A stretch of DNA of 44,786 nt from CAWGCA01 sp963820955 (GCA_963820955.1 CAWGCA010000014.1:1-44786); one strand, 5' to 3'; shown: positions 27,009-36,056, counted from the stretch's first letter. Notes: generated from the letters alone by a model not told the origin. Numbers and translations: made by a program.

Positions 27009-27686
27009 TCAGGCATCCTCTTCTGCCGTCCCGATCCGCTGGTTCAGCACCGTATCAATCAGTCCGTATTCCGCGGATTCCTCTCCGCTCATGAAATTAT
27101 CGCGTTCGGTATCCTGTTCGATCTTCTCCAGCGACTGCCCGGTATGTTTCGCAAGAATCTGGTTCAGCCGATCCCGAAGCAACAAGATCTCTTTGGCATG
27201 GATTTCAATGTCGCTCGCCTGCCCCTGAAATCCCCCCAGCGGCTGATGAATCATTACCCTGGAATGCGGCAGACAGAAACGCTTACCCTCTTTACCACCA
27301 GCCAGCAACAGGGCCCCCATGCTGGCAGCCTGGCCTACACACATGGTACTCACATCAGGCCGCACGAACTGCATGGTATCGTAGATGGCCAAGCCGGCGC
27401 TCACCGAACCGCCAGGCGAGTTGATGTAGATATGAATATCTTTATCCGGGTTCTCTGACTCCAGGAACAACAGCTGGGCAACCACCAGGTTGGCCATGTG
27501 GTCCTCCACTGGCCCGACCAGGAAAATAACCCTTTCCTTGAGCAGCCGGGAGTAAATGTCGTAGGAACGCTCCCCCCGCGCCGTCTGCTCGACCACAATC
27601 GGGATCAACCCCAGGCCTTCCGCGTCTAATCCACCCATGTCTCTTCTATCGACCATCTCTGAGAAATCCTTTATGCCGCTTTTCAT
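27009..27686 (-). CDS. clpP: ClpP, proteolytic subunit of the ClpXP protease
   Basis: 225 residues. The serine-protease triad is visible as Ser in GQAASMGALLLA, His in RVMIHQPLGG and Asp in ERDNFMS. ClpP forms a double-ring tetradecamer capped by ClpX. The ATG at 27686 overlaps the trigger-factor stop as ATGA, so tig and clpP are translationally coupled. The first 17 residues before MGGLDAEG are probably part of a propeptide or unnecessary, and a start at an internal ATG is possible. Confidence 0.97.
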   Translation of the reverse strand: MKSGIKDFSEMVDRRDMGGLDAEGLGLIPIVVEQTARGERSYDIYSRLLKERVIFLVGPVEDHMANLVVAQLLFLESENPDKDIHIYINSPGGSVSAGLAIYDTMQFVRPDVSTMCVGQAASMGALLLAGGKEGKRFCLPHSRVMIHQPLGGFQGQASDIEIHAKEILLLRDRLNQILAKHTGQSLEKIEQDTERDNFMSGEESAEYGLIDTVLNQRIGTAEEDA

Positions 27687-29005
27687 TCCGCCGATTGCGT
27701 TTCCTGAACGGGGGGATTCATCACTTCATCGAATCCCGACGCCACATCCTCGACCTGAACCTGCCCAACTACCCAATCTACCACCTGGTCTTCAAGAACT
27801 ATATTCTGAACCGAAGCCAATTGCTGCTTATTGCTGTAATAGTAGTCAACCACTTCCTGCGGGTCTTCGTAGGACTGGGCAAATTCCTGGATCTTGTTTC
27901 GTACACGATCCGCATCGACTTCAAGCTTCTGCTGTTTGATCACTTCCCCGATGATTAAACCAAGCGCCACACGACGCCTGGCCTGCTGTTCGAACAGATC
28001 GACGGGAAGCTCCAGGCTGCTGGCCTGACCGCTACGGGCCATATTCTCCTTGGTCTGCAACTGCAGGGCTTTCGACTCCTGCTCCACCAATACCTTCGGC
28101 ACGTCCAGGGGGTTTGCCTGCAGCAGGGCATCCATTGCCTGCTCTTTGACGCCTGTCCGAATCTTATCGGCCAGTTCCCGCTCCATGTTGGCGCGAATCT
28201 CTGCATACAGCTGATCGACCCCTCCGCCGGCTACACCAAACGCCTTGGCAAAGGACTCATCCACCTCGGGAACCACCGGCTCCGCCACCCCGGTCACCTC
28301 GACTTCAAAGGTCACGGGTTTACCTGCCAGCTTATCAACCTGATATTGTTCTGGAAACATCAATTCCAGAGTCCGACTGTCGCCGGCACTGACGCCGACC
28401 AGTCCATCCTCGAAACCTTCGATCATGGAACCAGAGCCGAGCACCAGCGGTACCCCATCCGCCGTACCGCCCTCAAATGCCTCACCGTCCATGAAGCCTT
28501 TGAAATTGATGGTTAGTTGATCCCCATCCCTGGCCTCTCTCTCCACCGGATTCCAACTGGTTCGCTGCTTGCGCAGTTTGTCGATCATGGCATCAAGATC
28601 GTGATCTTCCACCCGCGCCGCCTGACGCTTGATCGTCGTCCCGCTGAGGTCGTTCAGTTTGATCTCCGGCATCACTTCAAATATTGCCAGATACCCCATG
28701 TCTCCATTTGGACCCGCTGCCAACGGCTCTATGCTGGGTTCACCGGCAGGCTGCAGTTTCTGGTGGGCAAGGGCCTCGAAATAGCTCGATTGGACCAGAT
28801 TCTCAAACACCTCCTGCTGCACTTGACCGGCAAACCGCTTGCGCACCACTGACAGCGGCACCTTGCCGGGACGAAATCCATCCAATCTTGCGGTACGGGC
28901 GATCTCCTTCAAACGTCGTTCAACCGCCGCATTGACCTTTTCGGCCGGCAGTTCGACCTTCATCCGGCGCTCAAGCCCTTCATTCGCTTCAACCGAAACT
29001 TGCAT
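27683..29005 (-). CDS. tig: Trigger factor, ribosome-associated chaperone and prolyl isomerase
   Basis: 440 residues. The N-terminal ribosome-binding domain carries the signature DGFRPGKVPLSVVRKRFA, here close to the classic GFRxGKxP. The middle FKBP-type domain spans about residues 155-245 (DQLTINFKGFMDGEAFEGG). The remaining helical part forms the chaperone arms. It protects nascent chains at the ribosome exit. An AGAGAGG ribosome site precedes the ATG. The order tig-clpP-clpX-lon is standard. The tail after residue 425 is acidic. Confidence 0.98.
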   Translation of the reverse strand: MQVSVEANEGLERRMKVELPAEKVNAAVERRLKEIARTARLDGFRPGKVPLSVVRKRFAGQVQQEVFENLVQSSYFEALAHQKLQPAGEPSIEPLAAGPNGDMGYLAIFEVMPEIKLNDLSGTTIKRQAARVEDHDLDAMIDKLRKQRTSWNPVEREARDGDQLTINFKGFMDGEAFEGGTADGVPLVLGSGSMIEGFEDGLVGVSAGDSRTLELMFPEQYQVDKLAGKPVTFEVEVTGVAEPVVPEVDESFAKAFGVAGGGVDQLYAEIRANMERELADKIRTGVKEQAMDALLQANPLDVPKVLVEQESKALQLQTKENMARSGQASSLELPVDLFEQQARRRVALGLIIGEVIKQQKLEVDADRVRNKIQEFAQSYEDPQEVVDYYYSNKQQLASVQNIVLEDQVVDWVVGQVQVEDVASGFDEVMNPPVQETQSAE

Positions 29006-29103
29006 GCAAAACCTCTCTGGCAGACCTAGCTACCATCTTCCAAATTAAACACCGATTTTCCTGGAAATCACCGGGCCCATGACCGGTAATCAGATCGAAA
29101 TAC

Positions 29104-29188
<85 letters not shown>

Positions 29189-29239
29189 TTCCTCGGGAGG
29201 AATCCGCACCTAAATGCCTTTTCTTCCAGACAAACGACC

Positions 29240-29269
29240 ATTATACAAGCTGAAAGCGCGTGGTTCTAA
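29240..29269 (-). promoter_or_regulatory. Promoter of tRNA-Leu
   Basis: On the minus strand TTAGAA (29264-29269), an 18-bp spacer and a perfect TATAAT (29240-29245) followed by GG. It would start about 45 nt before the tRNA and may also serve tig. Confidence 0.65.
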
Positions 29270-29295
29270 CCTTAATACGCTGTTTTGTCGAAATC

Positions 29296-30681
29296 TTAAA
29301 TAACCCGAGAGAAGTTTTTCTGTTGTTCAACCGGCGGCAGATAGGCATCAAAGGCCATGCAGATATTGCGAATCAGGAGGCGTCCACGCGATAAAACACG
29401 GATTCCCTGGGCGTCGATCTCGACCAGACCGTCTGCTGCCATGCCACTCAGCCGCTCCAGATCATCGGCAAAATAGTCGCTGAAACGAATCCCCCATGCC
29501 TCCTCCACCGGACGGAAATCCAGCACGAAATGACAGATCAGGCGGGTGATCACGTCCCGGCGAATAAGGTCATCCCGGCCCAGTTCTATACCACGGAAGA
29601 CCGCCAGGCGCCCGGCATCGATGCGCTGATAATACTCGTCCAGGCTTCGCATGTTCTGACTGTAGGTCGGCCCCACCTTACTGATAGAGGTGACACCCAT
29701 AGCCACCAGATCACAATCTGCATGGGTCGAGTAACCCTGGAAATTTCGATACAGGGTACCGTCACGCTGCGCCAGGGCCAGTTCGTCATCCGGACGGGCG
29801 AAATGGTCCATGCCAATATAGACATAACCCGCTTCGCTCAGGCGATCGATGGTTCGGTTCAGTATTTCGAGCTTCTCACCCGCGCCTGGCAACTCATCTG
29901 CATTGATTCGGCGCTGGGGCTTGAAACGCTCCGGCAGATGGGCGTAGTTGAAAATCGAAAGCCGATCCGGACCGGCATCGATCACTCGATCCAGGGTACG
30001 GGTAAAACTTGCTGCCGATTGAAAAGGGAGTCCGTAGATGAGGTCGATGCTGATGGAACGAAACCCGTTCTCCCGCGCTGCCTCCAGCACGGCCAGGGTC
30101 TCTGCCTCAGACTGGATCCGATTGACTGCCTGTTGGACCCGTGGGTCCAGATCCTGAACCCCCATGCTGAGACGGTTGAAGCCGATCTGCCGCAGCATCT
30201 TGATGGTCTCCGCTGTTGCCTCCCGCGGGTCGATTTCGATCGAGTACTCCCCGCTGTCGTCATCGGCCAGAGAAAAGTGCTCGGCGGTAATCCGCATCAG
30301 TTCTCGCATCTGCTCATGACTGATGAAGGTGGGCGTACCCCCGCCCCAATGCAACTGTTCCACTCGCCGGCTGCGATCGAATAGCTCACCCTGCAGCGCT
30401 ATCTCGCGATGCACCCGCTCGAGATAACCCACCGCCAGAGTGCGATCCTTGGTTGCGATTTTGTTGCAGGCGCAGTAGAAACAGACAGTGTCGCAAAAGG
30501 GTATGTGGAAATAGAGCGAAAGCGGACGCCCTGTATCGTTGCTACGGCCCGCTGCGGCGCGATAGGCTTCCTCCCCGAATCCGTCATGAAACTGGGGGGC
30601 CGTAGGGTAAGAGGTGTAACGAGGACCGGCATAATCGTACTTCCTGATCAGTGCCAGATCGAAAACCAAAGATTGATCCAT
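29296..30681 (-). CDS. hemN: Oxygen-independent coproporphyrinogen III oxidase (radical SAM)
   Basis: 461 residues from the ATG at 30681, which is spaced 8 nt from a GGGGAGG ribosome site; the ATG at 30690 abuts that site and is less likely. The N-terminus DLALIRKYDYAGPRYTSYPT is diagnostic of true HemN rather than HemW. The radical SAM cluster motif is FCDTVCFYCAC (CxxxCxxC plus the extra Cys), with the GGG motif in LHWGGGTPTF. It decarboxylates coproporphyrinogen III to protoporphyrinogen IX in anaerobic heme synthesis. It starts one base after the small unknown gene, within a prmB-unknown-hemN unit. Its role fits the FNR-type control seen elsewhere here. Confidence 0.97.
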   Translation of the reverse strand: MDQSLVFDLALIRKYDYAGPRYTSYPTAPQFHDGFGEEAYRAAAGRSNDTGRPLSLYFHIPFCDTVCFYCACNKIATKDRTLAVGYLERVHREIALQGELFDRSRRVEQLHWGGGTPTFISHEQMRELMRITAEHFSLADDDSGEYSIEIDPREATAETIKMLRQIGFNRLSMGVQDLDPRVQQAVNRIQSEAETLAVLEAARENGFRSISIDLIYGLPFQSAASFTRTLDRVIDAGPDRLSIFNYAHLPERFKPQRRINADELPGAGEKLEILNRTIDRLSEAGYVYIGMDHFARPDDELALAQRDGTLYRNFQGYSTHADCDLVAMGVTSISKVGPTYSQNMRSLDEYYQRIDAGRLAVFRGIELGRDDLIRRDVITRLICHFVLDFRPVEEAWGIRFSDYFADDLERLSGMAADGLVEIDAQGIRVLSRGRLLIRNICMAFDAYLPPVEQQKNFSRVI

Positions 30682-30682
30682 C

Positions 30683-31012
30683 TCAATCATCCTCCCCTGT
30701 ATCGAGACCTTTGCGGTGGGTCTCATTGATCTGTTTTAAAAGTACCATAAAGGGAATCTGATCAGAGTGTCGTTCGGCGGCCTCCATGAAGGCGAGGTCC
30801 TCCCGCCCGAAGCAGTAGGCACCATCGCACATGGCCTGATAGACCTCGCTGATCCCATTTTCGAGCAGTTCCAGAAAGACCGGAAATCGCCCTGTCTCCC
30901 CTACCTCTTCCATATCGTAGAGTAGGCACTCCCGCAGGTCACCAATCTCGAATTTGGCCTGTTTGACCCAGTCGGCATACTCCTGCGCGGATCGAGCTCT
31001 TTGCAGCGCCAT
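30683..31012 (-). CDS. Small acidic protein of unknown function between prmB and hemN
   Basis: 109 residues that I cannot assign to a named family. It looks soluble, mostly helical and acidic, with no signal peptide or membrane segment. Notable blocks are EYADWVKQAKFEIGDLRECL, LLYDMEEVGE, AYCFGREDLAFM and the end INETHRKGLDTGEDD. There are three cysteines, in ECLL, AMCD and AYCF. It starts 3 nt after the prmB stop and ends one base before hemN, so it is clearly part of an operon. This tight placement and an even amino-acid composition support a real gene. Any link to heme synthesis is inference from position. Confidence 0.85.
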   Translation of the reverse strand: MALQRARSAQEYADWVKQAKFEIGDLRECLLYDMEEVGETGRFPVFLELLENGISEVYQAMCDGAYCFGREDLAFMEAAERHSDQIPFMVLLKQINETHRKGLDTGEDD

Positions 31013-31015
31013 AGT

Positions 31016-31936
31016 TTACGCTTCCTCGCTGATAACTAGTTGATATTCGTTTAATTGTTCCACAGTCAACAGAAAAACGCCCTGCCCGCCCCGTTCAAAA
31101 TCCAGCCAGAGAAAGGGAACCTGGGGATAGCGTTGCGATAGTTTCTGCGCATTGTTACCAACCTCGACCAGCAGAACACCACCAGGTTCCAGGAAATCTG
31201 CAGCCTGGCGGAGAATCTGTGACACCAGTTCCAACCCGTCCTGGCCACCACCCGCCAACCCGATCACCGGTTCCCTTTGATATTCCACCGGCAACTCCGC
31301 CAGTTCATCCGGTCCGACATAGGGTGGATTGCTGACGATCAGGTCGTAACGCCTGCCCGTCAGTTCGTCAAACAGATCGGACAAAATCGGCTCCACCCGA
31401 TCCTCCAAACCGTGATGCTCCACGTTGACCCGCGCGACCTGCAGGGCCTGGGCCGATAGATCGACCGCATCCACGCTGGCATCCGGAAAACAATAGGCAC
31501 AACCGATGGCAATACAGCCGCTGCCGGTGCACAGATCCAGCACCCGACTCACAGAGTCCTGCTGCACCCAGGGTTCGAAGCCGGATTCTATCAACTCGGC
31601 AATGGGGGAGCGCGGCACCAGCACCCGTTCATTAACGTAGAATTTCAGGCCCGCAAAAACCGCCTCGTTGGTCAGATAGGCTGCCGGCACCCGTTCATCT
31701 ATCCGCCGCTGCAACAATGCCAGCACCTTACTCCGCTCGAGGGATGTCAATCGGGCATCCAGATAGGGCGCAGGCAGCTCCGGCGGCAGGTGCAGGGCAT
31801 GCAGCACCAGAACCACCGCCTCGTCCAGGGAATTATCAGTACCGTGACCGAAAAACACCCCCGCCTGGTTAAAACGGCTGGCGCCCCAACGGATAAAATC
31901 CCGTATCGTCCGGAGTGTTTCTGTCTCTTCCGCCAT
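31016..31936 (-). CDS. prmB: Ribosomal protein L3 N5-glutamine methyltransferase PrmB
   Basis: 306 residues. The N-terminal helical part ends with FYVNERVLVPRSPIAELIE, the block that distinguishes PrmB from PrmC. The SAM-binding site is VLDLCTGSGCIAIGCA, and the glutamine-binding motif NPPYVG follows. It methylates a glutamine of ribosomal protein L3 during 50S assembly. It heads the prmB-unknown-hemN unit and is divergent from the histidine kinase across 161 bp. Confidence 0.93.
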   Translation of the reverse strand: MAEETETLRTIRDFIRWGASRFNQAGVFFGHGTDNSLDEAVVLVLHALHLPPELPAPYLDARLTSLERSKVLALLQRRIDERVPAAYLTNEAVFAGLKFYVNERVLVPRSPIAELIESGFEPWVQQDSVSRVLDLCTGSGCIAIGCAYCFPDASVDAVDLSAQALQVARVNVEHHGLEDRVEPILSDLFDELTGRRYDLIVSNPPYVGPDELAELPVEYQREPVIGLAGGGQDGLELVSQILRQAADFLEPGGVLLVEVGNNAQKLSQRYPQVPFLWLDFERGGQGVFLLTVEQLNEYQLVISEEA

Positions 31937-32097
31937 GTACTGACCAATAAAAGCCTTGAATAATAGCCGATTTGCCCGCCAGGCGCTAAAGTAGCCTGAA
32001 ACAGATCAAACCCCGAGTCACCGGGCCTTGCCACAGGAGTTGAGGACCACCCCATTCCAGCGGTCTCAACTATCAAAGAAGACGTCATACAGTCGCG

Positions 32098-34059
32098 ATG
32101 AACCTTGTTCGAACCTTGAAATTTCAGATCGGTGCCGCCCTGTTACTGATCGTGGTCTTGTTTTGCGCTGTCTTCGCATGGAGTCTGGCGTCACTTGAAC
32201 AGCAGCGCAGCTACAACACCCTGCTCAATATCACAGCCCGCCTGGAAAGCTCCGCACAGCAGCTCGTCTCACTGGGCATGAACTATGCCATGAATAAGCC
32301 GCGCGATAACCAGGCCTATCAACGGGATGTAAAACTCTATTACCAGGAGATCCGAAGCCGGGCTGATCTCATCGATGAGCTCACCGACAGCTTCATGCAC
32401 GAGAACTTTGCTCCGTCACTGACCAGCCGCACCACCCCCTTCCGCCCCCATCTGGACCCAGCCATTCGCACCGCAGTGCGTGCCGTGGAAGAGGCCTGGG
32501 CCAACTTCCGCGGGGGCCTCGATACCGCGACTGGTGCAGACCAGCAGATTCCCCGCCTCACCGAGGCGGGCCACTTTATCTCCGTCCGCCATCAACCGTT
32601 CACCGAGGCGGTCAGCGCCCTGCGAGCGCAGATACAGCGTCTGAGCGATAGCCGCCTGGACCGCATGAATCAGGTCTACTGGTCCATGCTGATCGCCATT
32701 ATTGCCATCACCTTCGGCATCCTGGCCTGGTTCGTCCTGTTCGTGCTGCGCCCCCTGAACCGCGCGGTCATCGGCTTTCAGCAAGTTGCCCGCGGAGACT
32801 TTGGTTACCAGGTTTCCACGGACACCGGCAACGAACTGAACTTGCTCAGTCATTCATTTAATCAGCTCTCCAGCCGACTGCATGCCATATTCCGGCTGAT
32901 CGACCGTATCCAGCAGGGATCAGATCTGGACGATACCCTCTGTTTCGTCGCGGAGCAATTTCCCAGCCTGCTGCCCCTGGACTGGGTCGGGGCACTTTTT
33001 GTTGCCGGCGACAACAGCACCATCATCCTGGAGCGCAGCTATCGGGAGGGGCGGCCGGAAATTGCCCGGCGGAGCCGCTTCAGACTCCAGGGCACCTTGC
33101 TGCAGAAGGCCCTGGAGGCGGACGAACCCCTGCATATCCCGGACATGATGCGAACGGCGGAAAATAATCGAACGTATCAGTTTCTCCGCTACCTGGCGAA
33201 GGAAGGGCTACGGGATGCGATCTTTCTTCCAATTACTGAACAGAGTCCGATCCCGGGTGTCCTGGCCTTTGCAACCCGCGAACCCGACTCCTATACCCCC
33301 GAGCATCTCGAACTCCTGACCAACATCGCAAAACTGGTTACCCACAGTTTCGGCCGCACAGTAAAACTGGCCGAACACACCCGACTGGCGGCGATTGGCA
33401 GTTTCGCCTCCGGCATCGCCCACGAAATCCGGACCCCCCTCTCCACGATCAATATGGCGCTGGATTATCTGCACAAGACAGACCTGCCTGCCGCGGCGAG
33501 AAAAAGGACGGAACTGGGACAGCAGGAGGCAAAACGCATGGCCAAACTGCTGGAGGAAATCCTGCTCTATGCCAAACCGCTGAAACTAGAGCTTCGGCCG
33601 CTGAATCTAGCCGACTTCCTGCGGGAGTTTCTGAGCTCATTCGAGGATCTTCCCAGGCAGAGAGGCCAGTCCTTCGAACTGGAGCTAGGGACCGGGTTAA
33701 GCTGCATTCTGGGTGACAGGGATCGACTCAAGCAGATCTTTCTGAACCTGGCGAACAATGCCTCCGAGGCCGCCCCCGAAGGCAGTCCGATTCGATGGCA
33801 CCTTTCCAGCAACGAGCTGGAGGAAACCCTGTCGCTGGAGATACAAAACTCTGGGGAACCCATCCAAGAAGCCGTACTGACCCGCCTGTTTGATCCATTT
33901 TTCACCACCAAGGCCAGCGGCACCGGACTCGGGCTGGGGATCGTCAAACGGATGATCAACGCGCACGGGGGGGAGATCCAAATTCGCTCGGACGCAGCAC
34001 TAGGTACCCGGGTCAGTGTGCTGATACCCCTGGCACGATGCGATGGCCGGGACGCGTAA
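32098..34059 (+). CDS. Orphan membrane sensor histidine kinase with HAMP and GAF domains
   Basis: 653 residues. One membrane helix at about 11-33, a periplasmic all-helical sensor of about 160 residues, a second helix near 197-219, then HAMP (LRPLNRAVIGFQQVARGDFG), a GAF-like domain (about 285-425) and a kinase core. The phosphorylated His is at about 442 in HEIRTPLSTI. The ATP-binding domain has NLANNASEA, FDPFFTTKASGTGLGLGIVK. The periplasmic part resembles nitrate/methyl-accepting four-helix sensors in character, but the ligand is unknown. No response regulator gene is in the window, so its partner must lie elsewhere. It is flanked by prmB and iscR, which give no clue. Confidence 0.92.
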   Translation: MNLVRTLKFQIGAALLLIVVLFCAVFAWSLASLEQQRSYNTLLNITARLESSAQQLVSLGMNYAMNKPRDNQAYQRDVKLYYQEIRSRADLIDELTDSFMHENFAPSLTSRTTPFRPHLDPAIRTAVRAVEEAWANFRGGLDTATGADQQIPRLTEAGHFISVRHQPFTEAVSALRAQIQRLSDSRLDRMNQVYWSMLIAIIAITFGILAWFVLFVLRPLNRAVIGFQQVARGDFGYQVSTDTGNELNLLSHSFNQLSSRLHAIFRLIDRIQQGSDLDDTLCFVAEQFPSLLPLDWVGALFVAGDNSTIILERSYREGRPEIARRSRFRLQGTLLQKALEADEPLHIPDMMRTAENNRTYQFLRYLAKEGLRDAIFLPITEQSPIPGVLAFATREPDSYTPEHLELLTNIAKLVTHSFGRTVKLAEHTRLAAIGSFASGIAHEIRTPLSTINMALDYLHKTDLPAAARKRTELGQQEAKRMAKLLEEILLYAKPLKLELRPLNLADFLREFLSSFEDLPRQRGQSFELELGTGLSCILGDRDRLKQIFLNLANNASEAAPEGSPIRWHLSSNELEETLSLEIQNSGEPIQEAVLTRLFDPFFTTKASGTGLGLGIVKRMINAHGGEIQIRSDAALGTRVSVLIPLARCDGRDA

Positions 34060-34145
34060 TGACATCGCCCACTAGAGAGGCAGCATCGCACTGCGCACGT
34101 GTTTGTCTAGCCCTGCCGCAAGGGGGGGCAACTACTGCTACTAAA

Positions 34146-34631
34146 TCAGGCGGCCTGGGATCCCGGCGTCGGCGGCGCTATCCGGTCGTTGTGCTGCTGA
34201 TTTTCCCGTTCACAGGCTCCTTCCCGCAGCCCACCCCTCTCTACCAGTTCCGCCAGGGTAATACGGCTGAGAAAATTGAATATCTCGCTACTCAGGTCGT
34301 CCCACAGGTTATGGGTAAGGCAGCGCTTACCGTCCTTGCAGTCCCGGTTTCCGCCACAGCGGGTAAACTCCACCCACTCATCCACGGCACAGATGATATC
34401 GGCAATGGATATCTCCTCCGCTGGGCGGCCCAGATAATAGCCACCACCAGGCCCCCGGATCCCTCTGACTAACTGCTTTCCTCTGAGGCAGGCGAAAAGC
34501 TGCTCCAGGTAGGAGAGCGAAATGCCCTGGGTCTCAGAGATCTCTGCCAGGGTTACGGGTCCGTTACCACCCTGAAGGGCCAGATCTAGCATTGCGGTTA
34601 CCGCATAACGTCCTTTGGTCGAAAGTCTCAT
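34146..34631 (-). CDS. iscR: Iron-sulfur cluster regulator IscR (Rrf2 family)
   Basis: 161 residues. The start MRLSTKGRYAVTAMLDLALQ and helix-turn-helix (ISLSYLEQLFACLRGKQLVR, GIRGPGGGY) are those of IscR. The 2Fe-2S ligands are present as C-X5-C-X5-C-X2-H in RCGGNRDCKDGKRCLTH. In E. coli the holo form represses its own iscRSUA operon. Here no iscS, iscU or iscA follows; instead the next gene is the convergent histidine kinase. The C-terminal tail is longer than usual and polar. A dyad covers the predicted start of transcription. Confidence 0.95.
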   Translation of the reverse strand: MRLSTKGRYAVTAMLDLALQGGNGPVTLAEISETQGISLSYLEQLFACLRGKQLVRGIRGPGGGYYLGRPAEEISIADIICAVDEWVEFTRCGGNRDCKDGKRCLTHNLWDDLSSEIFNFLSRITLAELVERGGLREGACERENQQHNDRIAPPTPGSQAA

Positions 34632-34655
34632 GGTTTAATTCTCGGTTACAGGGAA

Positions 34656-34711
34656 AATACCCAGCTATTTACTTGGTATTAAAGCTAGCATTCATCCGTA
34701 AAAATTGTCAA
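34656..34711 (-). promoter_or_regulatory. iscR promoter with an overlapping IscR-type dyad
   Basis: On the minus strand TTGACA (34706-34711), an 18-bp spacer and TAGCTT (34682-34687) with an upstream TG form a promoter. Just after it lies a 25-bp dyad (34656-34680) with arms AATACC and GGTATT and an A/T-rich middle, spanning the likely transcription start. It resembles the type 1 IscR site but is about 2 bp shorter between its ATA and TAT ends. Autorepression is inferred. Confidence 0.6.
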
Positions 34712-34769
34712 GTTTTTTATCGACTGTATCCGACGCAATGCCCCGGGTCGGGGCCCGGTTTAGGATCTG

Positions 34770-35270
34770 TTAACAGGATTCCACCAGCTTAGTGTATGCA
34801 CCAGGGAGAGCAGAAACCTGTTGCCCGGCATGGAACGAATGGCCCTGCCCAAGGCAATAGGAGAGCCACTTCGAAAGAAACAGGTTTGTCTTCCATTTCT
34901 GTTCCAAGGTGGACTTTTGAGCTCCTCCGTGCAGTAAAAACTGTTTCTGCCGAAGATCGATCACCTCGGCTTGCCGGGAATCATGGTAGACCCTCAATCT
35001 GGCATCGGGGTCTGGCTGCTGCCCGGCTTCATGCGAAAAGTAATGGGTCAGATGCAGCAGGGTGGTGTACGGCGTCTGCTCCAGAATCTCCAGATGAAGG
35101 TCCATTGAGACCTCCAGGCGTGACAGATAACGCCCTTCGAGCAAGTGCAGCCCTGGCGTCAATCGCATCAGACTGACATAGTTTTCCTCGCACAGGTCCA
35201 TCAGCCAACCCACCGTCGGTCGACTGTTGTAGAGCGACTGCACTCCCCAGGGATAACGGGGAACCTTCAT
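34770..35270 (-). CDS. DUF1249 (YqiB-like) family protein
   Basis: 166 residues from ATG 35270, preceded by GGGAG. The sequence follows the YqiB/DUF1249 pattern: WLMDLCEENYVSLMRLTPGL, an antiparallel beta region with VSMDLHLEILEQTPYTTLLHL, RLRVYHDSRQAEVIDL, and a C-terminal FLSKWLSYCLGQGHSF. The biochemical function of the family is unknown to me. In E. coli the homologue sits near nudF, cpdA and parE, which are absent here. The open frame continues 80 codons upstream without family similarity, so the shorter start is preferred. Confidence 0.85.
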   Translation of the reverse strand: MKVPRYPWGVQSLYNSRPTVGWLMDLCEENYVSLMRLTPGLHLLEGRYLSRLEVSMDLHLEILEQTPYTTLLHLTHYFSHEAGQQPDPDARLRVYHDSRQAEVIDLRQKQFLLHGGAQKSTLEQKWKTNLFLSKWLSYCLGQGHSFHAGQQVSALPGAYTKLVESC

Positions 35271-35469
35271 ACCCGACTCCCTGATCTTAGATGTACCCGC
35301 GATCCAACCAAATCCAACATGGAATCCAACAAGCCTAGCTCTGTATGGTGATTCTAAACCCCGGATATTGACACGCATAAGCCCGCGCCTCCGGAAGTGA
35401 CCGATCGGTCCATTATAGCCAGTTACAAATAAGGATGCTGGGGACGACTCAACAACAGGAGCAGCAACG

Positions 35470-35499
35470 AAACAGCCCCGGTAAAAACCAGGGCTGTTT
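35470..35499 (-). terminator. Hairpin after the thioredoxin gene
   Basis: Stem AAACAGCCC / GGGCTGTTT, extended by GGT/ACC after one mismatch, with an AAAA loop. It lies 44 bp downstream of the thioredoxin stop and upstream of the DUF1249 gene. The T run on the minus strand is short, so termination may be partial. Confidence 0.55.
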
Positions 35500-35543
35500 A
35501 TCGCCGTCAAGTATCCTCAATATCAGATTGGAGTCTGCCCGCG

Positions 35544-35912
35544 TCAGGTGGTCTGCTGCTCCTCGGCAATCTGTTTATGCACTTCCGCCATATCCAGTTC
35601 TCCGGCCTTCTGTACCAGGTCGCGAAAACCGCCTTCCGGCAACGCGCCCGCCTGACTGAAAATAATCACCTTTTCCCTGAATATCATCAGGGTCGGAATG
35701 GAGCGTATCTGGAAATGCATGGCGATTTCCTGCTCATCCTCTGTGTTCACCTTGGCAAACACCACATCCGGATGATCTTCTGAAACCTTCTCGTAGGTGG
35801 GCGCAAAAGAACGGCAGGGACCACACCAGGGGGCCCAAAAATCGACAATCACAAAGTCATTTCCGGCCACGGTCTCTTCGAAATTGTCTTTGTTCAGTTC
35901 AACTACGGCCAC
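35544..35912 (-). CDS. Thioredoxin, TrxC-like without the zinc ribbon
   Basis: 122 residues from a GTG start with a G-rich ribosome site. The active site is DFWAPWCGPCRSFAP, and the cis-proline loop is IRSIPTLMIF. The residues around the active site and the FAKVNTE strand resemble E. coli thioredoxin 2 (TrxC) more than TrxA, but the N-terminal zinc-binding part of TrxC is missing. The C-terminal helix extends beyond the domain by about 15 residues. It is a cytoplasmic disulfide reductase, fed by thioredoxin reductase encoded elsewhere. It is transcribed alone, between two hairpins. Confidence 0.9.
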   Translation of the reverse strand: MAVVELNKDNFEETVAGNDFVIVDFWAPWCGPCRSFAPTYEKVSEDHPDVVFAKVNTEDEQEIAMHFQIRSIPTLMIFREKVIIFSQAGALPEGGFRDLVQKAGELDMAEVHKQIAEEQQTT

Positions 35913-36027
35913 GGAAAACCCCCCTGTATGATAGAACCTGAAGCCGGGGATTATATCAGGAAATACTAATAACTAGATATACCTGGAATCACTGGCACCC
36001 CGGCGCGTAGTAAAAAGCGCCGTCCAC

Positions 36028-36056
36028 AAAAAACCGGGCTTTGAGCCCGGTTTTTT
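36028..36056 (-). terminator. Strong terminator of adk
   Basis: Stem AAAAAACCGGGCT / AGCCCGGTTTTTT with a TTG loop, 22 bp after the adk stop. T-rich on both strands, so it could work in both directions. A second small hairpin, CGGCGC / GCGCCG, lies at 36001-36022. Confidence 0.92.

Noticed and set aside
29530..30384. 284-codon open frame opposite hemN
   Set aside because: Antisense shadow caused by the codon use of hemN.
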